Shown: in pieces, positions 28,370 to 36,147 of the stretch
Position numbering within the stretch: the first letter of the stretch is position 1
How the letters are laid out: every line of letters begins with the position of its first letter
Assembly (NCBI GenBank): GCA_005777825.1
Contig: SXLB01000073.1
Span: forward strand, 24,658 to 88,657
Reading direction: 5' to 3'
From: Methylotenera sp.
GTDB lineage: Bacteria > Pseudomonadota > Gammaproteobacteria > Burkholderiales > Methylophilaceae
Length of the DNA: 64,000 nt
Position numbers and translations under genes: made by a program
Notes under the pieces: generated by a model
Database searches by the model: none
Told to the model about the DNA's origin: nothing
Seen by the model: the letters and a program-made list of their open reading frames with translations, nothing else

Positions 28370-31300
28370 ATGCCTAAGTTCAATAAGCCCATCCTTGCCG
28401 GCTTATTGGCCTTGCTTCTTTTCTCGCTTCCCTTTGGATTTGCCCAAAGCGCCGATGAAATCAGCCTGCCCGATTTAGGCGAACCTGCGCTTAACAGTGC
28501 CTCCGTGCAACCCAACATCAGTGCCCAAGGCGCAGGTTTTACTTACCATGACAGCAGCAATGGCAAACGTATCACCCTTACCCCGCAATACACTACCGAT
28601 AACGGCACGACCATAGGCGGCAGCTTCGCCGGTCCGCTGGCTAAAAGTATGGCGGTGGGGGTATTGCTGTCTGTTGGTTCGGATAAGAACGAATGGTTAC
28701 TCAACACTGGCTTTGATTTAAGTAGCAATCAACGCTTTATCTTCTCGGTGGGGCAGTTACGGCAAAAACAAAACTTTAACTTTAATTCTTCAGACACCCA
28801 AAAAACCCAAATCAGACAAAACAATGTTGCTGCCAGTTACCAATACTATTTAGCTAAGAACTGGCTTAATGCCGCTGAGGTGGATGCGTATATCAGCAAC
28901 ACCAACAGCGTCAATTTAAGCGATAAAACCTACTTCACCGATACCACGTCTTTGTATGAACTGTGGAGTGACCCACGTCGTATTGCTGGGGGCCGTGTCA
29001 GTGGCGTGCAAGGTCGCTTGGTATTTACCCCAACGGCCCAATCCAACCTTAAGCTAGGCTTCGGTGGCGAGCGCCTGGAGTATGACTTATTAAGCGGTAA
29101 CGACCGTGCCACCCGTGCCACCGGCAGCGCCGAATTCAATCAACGCCTGGACCAAGGTTTTAACTTCCGCGCATCCGTCAATGCCGGTGCTGCGCAAAAT
29201 CGGTATGCCTTAGGCCTAGCTAAAAGCTTTAAAGACGCCCAACTGGGTATTGATGTGGCGACCATTCAAGGTCGTAACAACACCTTTAATGACCAACAAG
29301 TGATGCTCAGTTACACCCAAAGCTTTGGTAGCAATGCCAGCACACCACTGAACCTAACATCTAACACCGACCAAAACCTCAACCAAACCCCCAACCAAAC
29401 CCCCAACCCTGTAGACGCAGCAGGCGCACCGATTCATTCGCCCGCTATGAATACAACAGCGACTGACGACACTGCCACGCCTTGGGCCAGCTCTTTGGTT
29501 GACCAAGTGGCGCGCCGCCCCAGTTTCTTGCCTGCCCAAGCAGTGGCTAAAGTTGATATGACGACCACCCCAACACGGCTCATTGCCATTGATAAGATGG
29601 CAGTGCCCGTGGGTAGCAGCATCAACACGGTCACGGGTAATTTAATTGCACCCACTGGTACTACTGTATCCGTGATTGCGGGCATCACCAAGAATGGTGC
29701 TGCCTTTACCAATGGGGGCCAATTTGCCTTATCCGATAGCACCAATCTTGTCATTAATCCTAAGCTCATTGCGCACCCGGCCGTGGGCATTACGGACACT
29801 TACATCGTCACTATGGGCAACAGTTCCGGTGGCGGCACTACCTTAGCCACCATTACGGTGGTTCATGGCTCAACACACATCATCAGCGTGGTCATGAGCC
29901 ATCGGCTTGCTCAAACAATCAGCTTCGCTACTTTATCTGCCAAGGTCATTACCGATGCTACTTTTAATCTAAGCGCTACGGCCAGTTCAGGGTTAGCGGT
30001 AAGCTTTACTTCTAACAGTAGCTCGGTTTGTACGCTATCAGGGAATACCGTGATTTTAGTGGCCATCGGCACTTGCTCCATTACCGCCAGTCAAGCGGGC
30101 AATGCGGAGTACAGTGCGGCCGCCAGTGTGACGCAAACCTTTAGCGTGAATGTTATGCCTACCTTAACTGGTTTTGCTTTAAGTTCATCCAGCGTGATGT
30201 TGGGCGCAACCGCCCCTACTATTACCGCACCGACTTCCGCTAGCAGTGGAGCGATTACCTACACCAGTAGCAATCCTGCTGTCGCAACCATCAGCGGTAG
30301 CATTATTACCATCGTGGGGGTGGGCACCACCACGTTTACTGCCACCCAAGCGGCTAACGGCAATTATGCCAGCGCTACCGCTACCGCAAGCTTGACGGTA
30401 ACCGCTGTACCCATTGAAGCGCCCGTAGCTCCGCCGGTTCTTCCAACGCAACCGACACCCACCTTTAGCCCAGTAGCGGGTCCCATTGCCTTTGGTAGCA
30501 CGGTGACCATTGCATCAGCCAACGCGGATGCGATTTACTACACCACTAATGGTGCAGATCCAACGATTGCATCCACCAACCAAGCCACCACGGCGTTAGT
30601 GATTAATGCCGGTGTGACCGTTAAAGCCCTGGCTGTGCGTGCGGGTTACCCTAACAGTGCTATTGGCACGGCGACCTATACGCAAGCGATGGCCACGGCA
30701 CCTGCCGTCATCACCTTAGCAGTGGGCGACGCGCAGCCTGTGGGCGGGGTGACCAATGTGACCATACCAATTGCCGGTGACACGGATAGCACCGGTGCCG
30801 TTACCGGTTGGGTGACGACCACGGCTGATAAGATTAAATTTACGGTCACTGCGGGTGCAGCAGGCACGTCTACCATCACCATCAACGGCGGGGCTTACAC
30901 CAGTGGTGCGGCTTACACCATTGGTGCAGTCGGTACACTTACCATTGTTGTGACCACGACGGAAGCGGGTAAAACCAATGCGGTGCGTACCTTTAGTGTG
31001 GGTGTGACGGGTGATTACATCATACATGGCGGACTCACTTGGGCGCCTATAAATACAACAGTAGCAAATTGGTCTGCCGCTTCATCAACTTGTAGCAGTT
31101 TAAGCAATGCGGTTTTTGCCTCTGGTTGGCGTCAAGCAACTGTTACGGAACTTTTAGCACTACGTAACGATAGCCTTGTTGTTGGCACGCCAGTTTACCC
31201 AGCTGGCTGGGGCGTTCTTAATGGCATCCCAAATGCTGGCTTCTCGACTGCCGGTGTATGGACGTCTACGGTATCTGCTGCGCCATACGCTAATGGTAAT

Positions 31301-31396
31301 TGGCACGACTATGTTGCTCTGAATCTGGCTGCTGGTGGCACTGGCCCCGCTGTAAACAGTATCGCCAATGCCTATACGGCGTGTGTTCACCCATAG
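28370..31396 (+). CDS. Large surface protein: N-terminal beta-barrel plus Ig-like passenger (inverse-autotransporter-like)
   Basis: 1008 residues, not matched to a named protein. Residues 1-26 form a signal peptide (basic start, LLALLLFSLPFGFA core, AQS-A cleavage). Residues about 50-322 alternate in the manner of outer-membrane beta strands, ending in an aromatic VMLSYTQSFG strand. A flexible NQTPNQTPNP linker follows (about 327-355). Then come a domain at about 375-510, Ig-like repeats at about 516-593 and 594-680, a chitobiase-C-terminal-like repeat at about 695-775 (YYTTNGADPT), another beta domain to about 875, and a C-terminal module (about 880-1008) with three cysteines and GWRQATVTELLAL, like the Lcl/DUF1566 lectin-like fold. 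Barrel first and passenger last is the order of intimin/invasin (type Ve), but no LysM or classic invasin barrel motif is seen. Likely adhesin cargo of the element (inference). Confidence 0.65.
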   Translation: MPKFNKPILAGLLALLLFSLPFGFAQSADEISLPDLGEPALNSASVQPNISAQGAGFTYHDSSNGKRITLTPQYTTDNGTTIGGSFAGPLAKSMAVGVLLSVGSDKNEWLLNTGFDLSSNQRFIFSVGQLRQKQNFNFNSSDTQKTQIRQNNVAASYQYYLAKNWLNAAEVDAYISNTNSVNLSDKTYFTDTTSLYELWSDPRRIAGGRVSGVQGRLVFTPTAQSNLKLGFGGERLEYDLLSGNDRATRATGSAEFNQRLDQGFNFRASVNAGAAQNRYALGLAKSFKDAQLGIDVATIQGRNNTFNDQQVMLSYTQSFGSNASTPLNLTSNTDQNLNQTPNQTPNPVDAAGAPIHSPAMNTTATDDTATPWASSLVDQVARRPSFLPAQAVAKVDMTTTPTRLIAIDKMAVPVGSSINTVTGNLIAPTGTTVSVIAGITKNGAAFTNGGQFALSDSTNLVINPKLIAHPAVGITDTYIVTMGNSSGGGTTLATITVVHGSTHIISVVMSHRLAQTISFATLSAKVITDATFNLSATASSGLAVSFTSNSSSVCTLSGNTVILVAIGTCSITASQAGNAEYSAAASVTQTFSVNVMPTLTGFALSSSSVMLGATAPTITAPTSASSGAITYTSSNPAVATISGSIITIVGVGTTTFTATQAANGNYASATATASLTVTAVPIEAPVAPPVLPTQPTPTFSPVAGPIAFGSTVTIASANADAIYYTTNGADPTIASTNQATTALVINAGVTVKALAVRAGYPNSAIGTATYTQAMATAPAVITLAVGDAQPVGGVTNVTIPIAGDTDSTGAVTGWVTTTADKIKFTVTAGAAGTSTITINGGAYTSGAAYTIGAVGTLTIVVTTTEAGKTNAVRTFSVGVTGDYIIHGGLTWAPINTTVANWSAASSTCSSLSNAVFASGWRQATVTELLALRNDSLVVGTPVYPAGWGVLNGIPNAGFSTAGVWTSTVSAAPYANGNWHDYVALNLAAGGTGPAVNSIANAYTACVHP

Positions 31397-31747
31397 TTTT
31401 AACGTGTGAATAAGGCGCTTGCACGCATGAATAACCTGTATTAGCAGATGTGTTCTAAGGGGATGCTCTCGTGTTATTACGGTCTATATTTGAATGTTGA
31501 GCAAGCATTTGGGATGAGGCAACCATTAATTAGCTAAAGCCCAGCCAAATCTTGCTGCCCAGCTTTAATTTTCTGCCGCGCTTTCTCAACTTTGATGGCT
31601 TTCTGTGTATTTTCAACCTGAGTTTGCATGGATACAATTCTCGCCTTCTCGGACGTAAGTGATTTTTTTAGCGAGTGATTACTGTGAGTTTGGAAACCAT
31701 GAAAATTGTAAGAGCATTACCGAGATTAGATATTTAACATACGGCGA
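31397..31747. other. 351-bp gap in the element with a short minus-strand frame
   Basis: No full gene is evident. On the minus strand, codons are open from about 31715 to a TAG at 31534-31536. An ATG at 31629 would give 31 residues (MQTQVENTQKAIKVEKARQK and more), Lys/Glu-rich and probably helical. The open frame extends about 30 codons further upstream without a start. It could be the tail of a decayed gene. The rest holds nothing I can name. Confidence 0.3.
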
Positions 31748-32557
31748 ATGATGGCAATGAGTAAATTGATTAATCTAAAAAAATGGCTAACTATTGAAGA
31801 TGCCTCAAGGCACTTATCATCAATTTTTGATGAACCTGTAAAAAATTACGACATTTACCGATTTGCATTAGATGGTCATTTGAAGCTTTCAGTAAATTTG
31901 GTAAATCATGCTATTGCAAAAAAATGTAGAGTAGCTTCATTAGAAAATGTCCCCAAAATAAAAGCATTAGACGGCGATGATCTAATTCCTCTTGGGATGC
32001 GACTTGATGATGATAATTATTTAGTAAAAGATAAGGACATCATATCTATCAGTGGTGTAATGGATTTAATGATGTTAGGTAATGAGGCGCTGGACATAGA
32101 GCATGAATATCAGCGATTAACTAGCGGGGTAAAGGTTACGCTAGTGTGTCTAGAAGGTGCATATGTCCAAGACCCTAATAATGGTGGCATTTACGAGCTG
32201 CAAGACCATTTCAAAAATGATGTTGAAAGCATGAAGAATAAAAATAACTATTATCCCGCTGCTAGTCTCCCCAATGATGCAGCTTTGGTGCTGAGAACAA
32301 GGGCTATATCAGAATTTATTGAATCTGTAAGTGATATTAAAAAATCAGAAAAACCTCTTATAGAAACTGAGCGCAGCACACTATTAACCATTATTGCAGC
32401 GCTCGCCAAAGAGGCCCATATTGATATTGGGAAAACATCAAAAGCAGGTGAGCTAATCGCCAATATGACACAGCAATTAGGCGCAGCTGTTGGCGCAACC
32501 ACCATTGAAACACATCTAAAGAAAATCCCTCAATCCCTTAAAAACCGCGCTAAATAA
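31748..32557 (+). CDS. Unknown 269-residue element protein with a conserved C-terminal helical domain
   Basis: Not recognised as a named family. The N-terminus KKWLTIEDASRHLSSIFDE resembles a winged-helix or excisionase-like DNA-binding start. The C-terminal part ERSTLLTIIAALAKEAHIDI followed by K-SKAGELIANM and TIETHLKKIP (about residues 205-265) looks like a compact helical module seen in proteins of other integrative elements. No signal peptide or membrane helix. Codon use is more AT-rich than the flanking chromosome. Three possible ATGs (31748, 31751, 31757) lie close together and none has a strong ribosome binding site. It lies just before alpA, so a regulatory role in the element is possible but not shown. 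Confidence 0.6.
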   Translation: MMAMSKLINLKKWLTIEDASRHLSSIFDEPVKNYDIYRFALDGHLKLSVNLVNHAIAKKCRVASLENVPKIKALDGDDLIPLGMRLDDDNYLVKDKDIISISGVMDLMMLGNEALDIEHEYQRLTSGVKVTLVCLEGAYVQDPNNGGIYELQDHFKNDVESMKNKNNYYPAASLPNDAALVLRTRAISEFIESVSDIKKSEKPLIETERSTLLTIIAALAKEAHIDIGKTSKAGELIANMTQQLGAAVGATTIETHLKKIPQSLKNRAK

Positions 32558-32673
32558 GGGTTGTTTCGCCTGCTGGCTATTTGCCGCCGCCCACGGGCGC
32601 TTAAGAGATGCCATTTTTTATAAACTGCAAAAAAATCAGCATTTCGCTGGTTTATTTAGGAGTTATAGAGAAT

Positions 32674-32880
32674 ATGACAGACATCAAAATGAATCAAAAA
32701 ATCCTGCGCCTCAGCGCTGTAAAAGATTGGACGGGCTTATCCCGCAGCACCATTTACGCGATGATGAAGTCTCACACATTCCCGCAAAACATTCAGATTG
32801 GTATGAGGTCGGTCGGCTGGCTGGAAAGCGACATTCAAGCGTGGATTGATTCCCGTATCACTGCATCTAAAGCAGCATAG
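32674..32880 (+). CDS. AlpA-family excisionase/transcriptional activator
   Basis: 68 residues. Compact winged-helix/MerR-like fold: ILRLSAVKDWTGLSRSTIYAMMK gives the helix-turn-helix (only part quoted), followed by FPQNIQIGMRSVGWLESDIQAWI, the AlpA wing and C-terminal helix. AlpA proteins of P4-like elements activate int or act as excisionase. The start at 32674 is chosen because it follows TTAGGAG and begins just before the conserved domain; an upstream in-frame ATG at 32608 would add 22 unconserved residues. The next gene begins 10 bp downstream. Confidence 0.85.
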   Translation: MTDIKMNQKILRLSAVKDWTGLSRSTIYAMMKSHTFPQNIQIGMRSVGWLESDIQAWIDSRITASKAA

Positions 32881-32890
32881 GGAGTTTAAT

Positions 32891-33190
32891 ATGATTAACG
32901 CGAAACCCAGATACGCGGGTAAGTTCTCACGCAAAGCCTTGCCTGACGCAATTCAATATTACGAAACTCAAAACATCAAACTTAAAGGTGGCGGCGCATG
33001 GCGTGATGCTATCTGCCCATTTCATAAAGACACCAAGCCTAGCCTGCGCATCAATGTAGAAAAAGGCGCATATCGCTGTATGGTTTGCGGCGCACATGGT
33101 TGTGATGTGCTGGCTTTTCACATGCACAAACACGGGCTTAACTTTGTGGAAGCGTGCAAGCAGTTAGGCGCATGGGTGGTGCAATCATGA
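32891..33190 (+). CDS. Stand-alone CHC2 zinc-finger primase-type protein
   Basis: 99 residues with one CHC2-type zinc-binding domain: CPFHKDTKPSLRI (Cys and His) and YRCMVCGAHGCDVLAF (CxxC). In DnaG and phage primases this finger reads the DNA template. Here it is encoded apart from the Toprim/helicase gene, which begins inside its stop codon (ATGA overlap at 33187-33190), so the two probably act together as a split primase-helicase. A GGGAG ribosome binding site lies 6 bp before ATG 32891. Confidence 0.85.
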   Translation: MINAKPRYAGKFSRKALPDAIQYYETQNIKLKGGGAWRDAICPFHKDTKPSLRINVEKGAYRCMVCGAHGCDVLAFHMHKHGLNFVEACKQLGAWVVQS

Positions 33191-34936
33191 CAACTAGCGA
33201 AAAGTATATTTACGTAGATACCGATAACAAGCCATTATTTACTAAAGAGCGCTATGTAAAAAAAGACGGCAGTAAAGGCTATGCTTATAGCCATGTAATG
33301 GATGGTGAAACAATTAACACCATGCCACAGTTTGCCAGTGGCACGCCGCTTTATAATTTACACAGACTAGCCAAATACCCCACTGCCACCGTGTATTTAG
33401 TCGAAGGTGAAAAGTGCGTAGATGCGCTCACTAAACTAAAGCTACTGGCAACCACCAGCGGCGGCGCACAAAGTGATGATAAAGCAGACTGGCAACCACT
33501 AGCAGGGCGTGAAGTCATTGCGTGGGCAGATAATGACGATGCAGGCATAGGTTATATGCAGCGTGCAACAAAAAAGCTAACTGTGCTTAATGCCACAGTT
33601 AAGCATATTGATATTGCGCAGCTTAATCTAGCGGTAAAGGGTGATTGTGTGGACTGGTTGCAGCAATTCGACCAGTTTAATGGACGCAATGCTATACCGT
33701 ATGACATTGAGGCTTTGCCGCTTAAACCTGACGGCATACAAAGCCCTGCAAGCGATTTAAATGACAGGCTTGATACCAACCAATTGGCTATAAATATCAG
33801 TTTACGTTGTGCCGCAGACATTACCCCAGAGCCTATACATTGGTTATGGGATGGTTGGTTAGCAAAAGGTAAGTTACACATATTTGCTGGCATGGCTGGA
33901 ACAGGTAAAACAACCATAGCCATAGCACTAGCTTCAACAATCACGACTGGCGGTAGATTCCCTGATGGCAGTCAATCGCCTATTGGCAGTGTTTTAATTT
34001 GGTCAGGTGAAGACAGCCCAGCAGACACACTTGTACCTAGGTTAATGGCGGCAGGTGCAGATTTAAGCAAGGTGCATTTTGTTGGCGATATAACCGCCGA
34101 TTATGAATTGCGAAGTTTTGACCCTGCAACGGACATGCCATCATTGATGATTAAGGCAGCATCAATACCTGACCTGTCCTTGTTAATTATTGACCCGATT
34201 GTGAATGCCGTTGCTGGTGACAGTCATAAAAATGGTGAAGTAAGAAGGGCTTTGCAACCCGTTGTTGATTTCGGTGAAAAACTCAATTGTGCTGTATTGG
34301 GTATCACGCACTTTAGTAAAGGCGGGCAAGGTAAAGACCCATTAGAGCGGGTAACGGGTAGCCTTGCCTTCGGTGCGCTGGCACGCATTGTTTTAGCCAC
34401 CGCCAAAATAGTGGATGGGGATAGTGCCAAGCGTATTGTATGTCGTGCTAAAAGCAACATTGGGGTTGATACGGGCGGCTCAACAACAAGATGTAGGCAA
34501 TGGGATATTCTCAAGTTATGCCTTGTGGGGTGATTCGGTTGATGGAAGCGCTAGGGAATTATTGGCTGAACCTGATAACCGTGAAACGGGTGAAAACGGC
34601 AATAGTGCGCTAGATGAGGCCAAGGACTTTTTGCAAGAATTGTTAGCCGATGGTGAAATGGCACAAAAAGAAATTGAAGTTGAAGCCAAAGGCGCAGGGT
34701 TAGCGATGCGCACTATCCAAAGAGCTAAAAAAGAACTGAACATTCATTCAAGTAAAAGCCTATTAGATAAACGCTGGTATTGGAAATTAACCATCAACAT
34801 CGCCAAAGATGACCAACATTGCCAACATCGCCATATAAATTATGTGGCAACCTTGGCGACCTTACATGAAATTAAGCATATTTCACAAGAAAATAGCCTA
34901 ATCAGCAGTAGCGTTGATGAATCCATGAGGTTTTAA
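33187..34936 (+). pseudogene. Toprim / RecA-like replicative helicase (RepA type), frameshifted
   Basis: The first frame (33187-34533) encodes a Toprim fold (VYLVEGEKCVDAL with Glu; VIAWADNDDAG with DxD, about residues 71-125) and a RecA-like ATPase with Walker A GMAGTGKTT (about residue 236) and Walker B LSLLIIDPIV, in all similar to RepA/AAA_25 helicase-primases of plasmids and satellites. After KSNIGVDTGG (about 34478) the protein turns into an unrelated tail and stops at 34533. The family C-terminus (YALWGDSVDGSARELLAEPD, then EAKDFLQELLADG and RTIQRAKKELN) continues in the +1 frame to TAA 34936. One extra base in the GGGCGGCT stretch near 34474-34484 explains it. It may be inactive, or the first frame may suffice, since the catalytic motifs are intact. 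Confidence 0.75.
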
Positions 34937-34938
34937 CC

Positions 34939-35169
34939 ATGACCACACCACAAACAGCAAATGAACTATTGGATGCTATGCGCGGTTGTGGGTTTACCAT
35001 CAACCTCAGTGGCGATTCGCTAGAGGTAAGGTGGGCGCGATGGGTTGATGACGAACTGGCAGAGTTAATCAAAACGCATAAAACAGGCTTAATCAAATTA
35101 TTAGAAAGTGAGGTAAAAAATGACGAGCAAAAAGAAAACACCACTAGCAAAACAAGACAAGCAATCTGA
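34939..35169 (+). CDS. Small protein with TubC N-terminal docking-like domain
   Basis: 76 residues. The pattern ANELLDAMRGCGFTINLSGD followed by LEVRWA, a short turn and ELAELIKTHKTGLIKLLES resembles the TubC N-terminal docking fold, often found as a short stand-alone protein beside helicase-primase genes of integrative elements. It starts 2 bp after the helicase frame, behind a GAGG site. Role unknown. Its last 50 bases overlap the next gene. Confidence 0.6.
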   Translation: MTTPQTANELLDAMRGCGFTINLSGDSLEVRWARWVDDELAELIKTHKTGLIKLLESEVKNDEQKENTTSKTRQAI

Positions 35170-35719
35170 AAGCGAGAAATATGCAAAAGTGAGTTTGTCA
35201 GCTTCATACATGGGTGCGATATTAACGGACAGCTTCACCAGCGCCATATTACCAAAAGCTGAATTAGCCGATGTAGCTAGTGAGTTAAGTGAAAAAATAA
35301 AGACTATTCAAGCGGGTGATATGCAACCGATTGAAGCCATTCTGATTAGCCAAGCCCAAACACTGCAAACAATGTTTGTGACCTTAGGGCGCATGGCAGC
35401 AAGTAAAACGGGCTTGCAACAATATACCGCGTTTATGAATATGGCACTTAAAGCCCAAAGCCAAAGCCGTGCAACCATTCAAGCATTAACCGAGCTTAAA
35501 TATCCGAAACGGGCAACCTTTGTAAGACAAGCGAATATTTCACATGGGCATCAACAAGTGAATAACGGGACTAGTACGCAAGCACCCGCGCACGCGAAAG
35601 CAATTGAAAATCAACCAAACGAACTATTAGAGGCTAATCATGGCGGCAAGAAAATGGACAGAAGATCAGCGCAAACAGCAATCACAAAAGATAAGGCAAT
35701 GGCAACCGTGGCAACATAG
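35120..35719 (+). CDS. Unknown 199-residue element protein
   Basis: No named function recognised. The N-terminus is Lys-rich and polar; the middle (about residues 60-135) is a helical, conserved-looking segment with EAILISQAQTLQTMF, LGRMAASKTG and FMNMALKAQSQSRATIQAL; TFVRQANISHGHQQVNN follows, then a low-complexity tail. The ATG at 35120 has a GTGAGG ribosome binding site. Similar proteins occur in integrated elements next to the 70-residue protein below, which suggests a functional pair. Confidence 0.6.
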   Translation: MTSKKKTPLAKQDKQSESEKYAKVSLSASYMGAILTDSFTSAILPKAELADVASELSEKIKTIQAGDMQPIEAILISQAQTLQTMFVTLGRMAASKTGLQQYTAFMNMALKAQSQSRATIQALTELKYPKRATFVRQANISHGHQQVNNGTSTQAPAHAKAIENQPNELLEANHGGKKMDRRSAQTAITKDKAMATVAT

Positions 35720-35852
35720 CACAGGGGCTAAAACTATTGCAGGTAAGGCAATAGCTTCACGCAATGCTTTTAAAGGTGGATTTAGGCAACAATTAAAAGA
35801 GCTTAGGCAATTGCTGCGTGACCAGCGCGGTGCGCTTAATGAAATAGGATAA
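35640..35852 (+). CDS. Unknown small basic element protein
   Basis: 70 residues, basic: RKWTEDQRKQQSQKIRQWQP, then WQHSTGAKTIAGKAIASRNA and a basic helical C-terminus. The W-T-x-EQR start and the TGxxTxxGKxxxxRNAxKGG motif recur in short proteins of phages and islands, sometimes near terminase-like genes. It overlaps the upstream gene by 80 bases in another frame; a GAGG ribosome binding site and family-like sequence support it as real. Confidence 0.5.
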   Translation: MAARKWTEDQRKQQSQKIRQWQPWQHSTGAKTIAGKAIASRNAFKGGFRQQLKELRQLLRDQRGALNEIG

Positions 35853-36014
35853 CTTGCTTTGTTAGTGGGGTGGCTGGAAAGTCTGTTGCGTTTGCACTAA
35901 CAACCAATGCGAGTGCTTCATTAATTCTAAATCACTAGTTTTTAGATTTTTTAGTCGTGTATAATCCCGCCTCAAGCCGTTAAATGCAATTAATTAAAAA
36001 ATAGTCAAATTTTG

Positions 36015-36038
36015 TATTTGCGGTATTTTTAACGGTAT
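36015..36038 (+). repeat. Right-end arm-like tandem 12-mers
   Basis: TATTTGCGGTAT (36015-36026) and TTTTAACGGTAT (36027-36038) are tandem 12-mers with the same GGTAT ending and pitch as the pair at 26897-26920 beside the integrase. Repeats of one motif near both junctions are what integrase arm-type sites look like. Confidence 0.5.
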
Positions 36039-36101
36039 CTGTATTTTTATACAATCATAATTATCAATTAAAACAATTTATTGCATTGTTAATTAGGATT
36101 A

Positions 36102-36113
36102 GCTACTGACCAG
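36102..36113 (+). repeat. attR: decayed copy of the tRNA-Val 3' end
   Basis: GCTACTGACCAG equals the tRNA end GCTACTGCCTACCAG with CCT removed. A displaced tRNA fragment is under no selection and may decay. Confidence 0.5.
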
Positions 36114-36123
36114 ATATGCCAGC

Positions 36124-36147
36124 AAAAGCCGTTGATTAACGGCTTTT
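36124..36147 (+). terminator. Terminator upstream of thrS, probably the original tRNA-Val terminator
   Basis: AAAAGCCGTT pairs perfectly with AACGGCTTTT around a GATT loop. It lies 20 bp before thrS and just outside the presumed right junction, so before integration it would have followed tRNA-Val. An attenuator role for thrS is also possible. Confidence 0.75.

Larger units (their letters stand above)
26774..36113 (+). mobile_element. Integrative element at tRNA-Val(GAC), about 9.3 kb
   Basis: Boundaries are inferred. On the left, GCTACTGCCTACCAG (26774-26788) is the tRNA 3' end. On the right, GCTACTGACCAG (36102-36113) is the same string lacking CCT. Just beyond it a perfect terminator and thrS follow, the gene that usually sits next to this tRNA in betaproteobacteria. 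Contents: integrase beside the tRNA, large surface protein, AlpA, CHC2 zinc finger, Toprim/RecA-like helicase, small genes. No relaxase, conjugation, capsid or terminase gene is recognisable. Putative integrase arm sites lie inside both ends. It could be a P4/PICI-like phage satellite or a mobilisable island; the frameshifted helicase suggests it may no longer replicate. Confidence 0.75.

Noticed and set aside
32608-32673. Longer AlpA start at ATG 32608
   Set aside because: The extra 22 residues are not AlpA-like, and the TTAGGAG site points to ATG 32674.
34473-34485. Programmed +1 frameshift in the helicase gene
   Set aside because: No known slippery sequence, stimulatory stop or Shine-Dalgarno-like element is visible; a simple indel is more likely, so it is reported as a frameshift.
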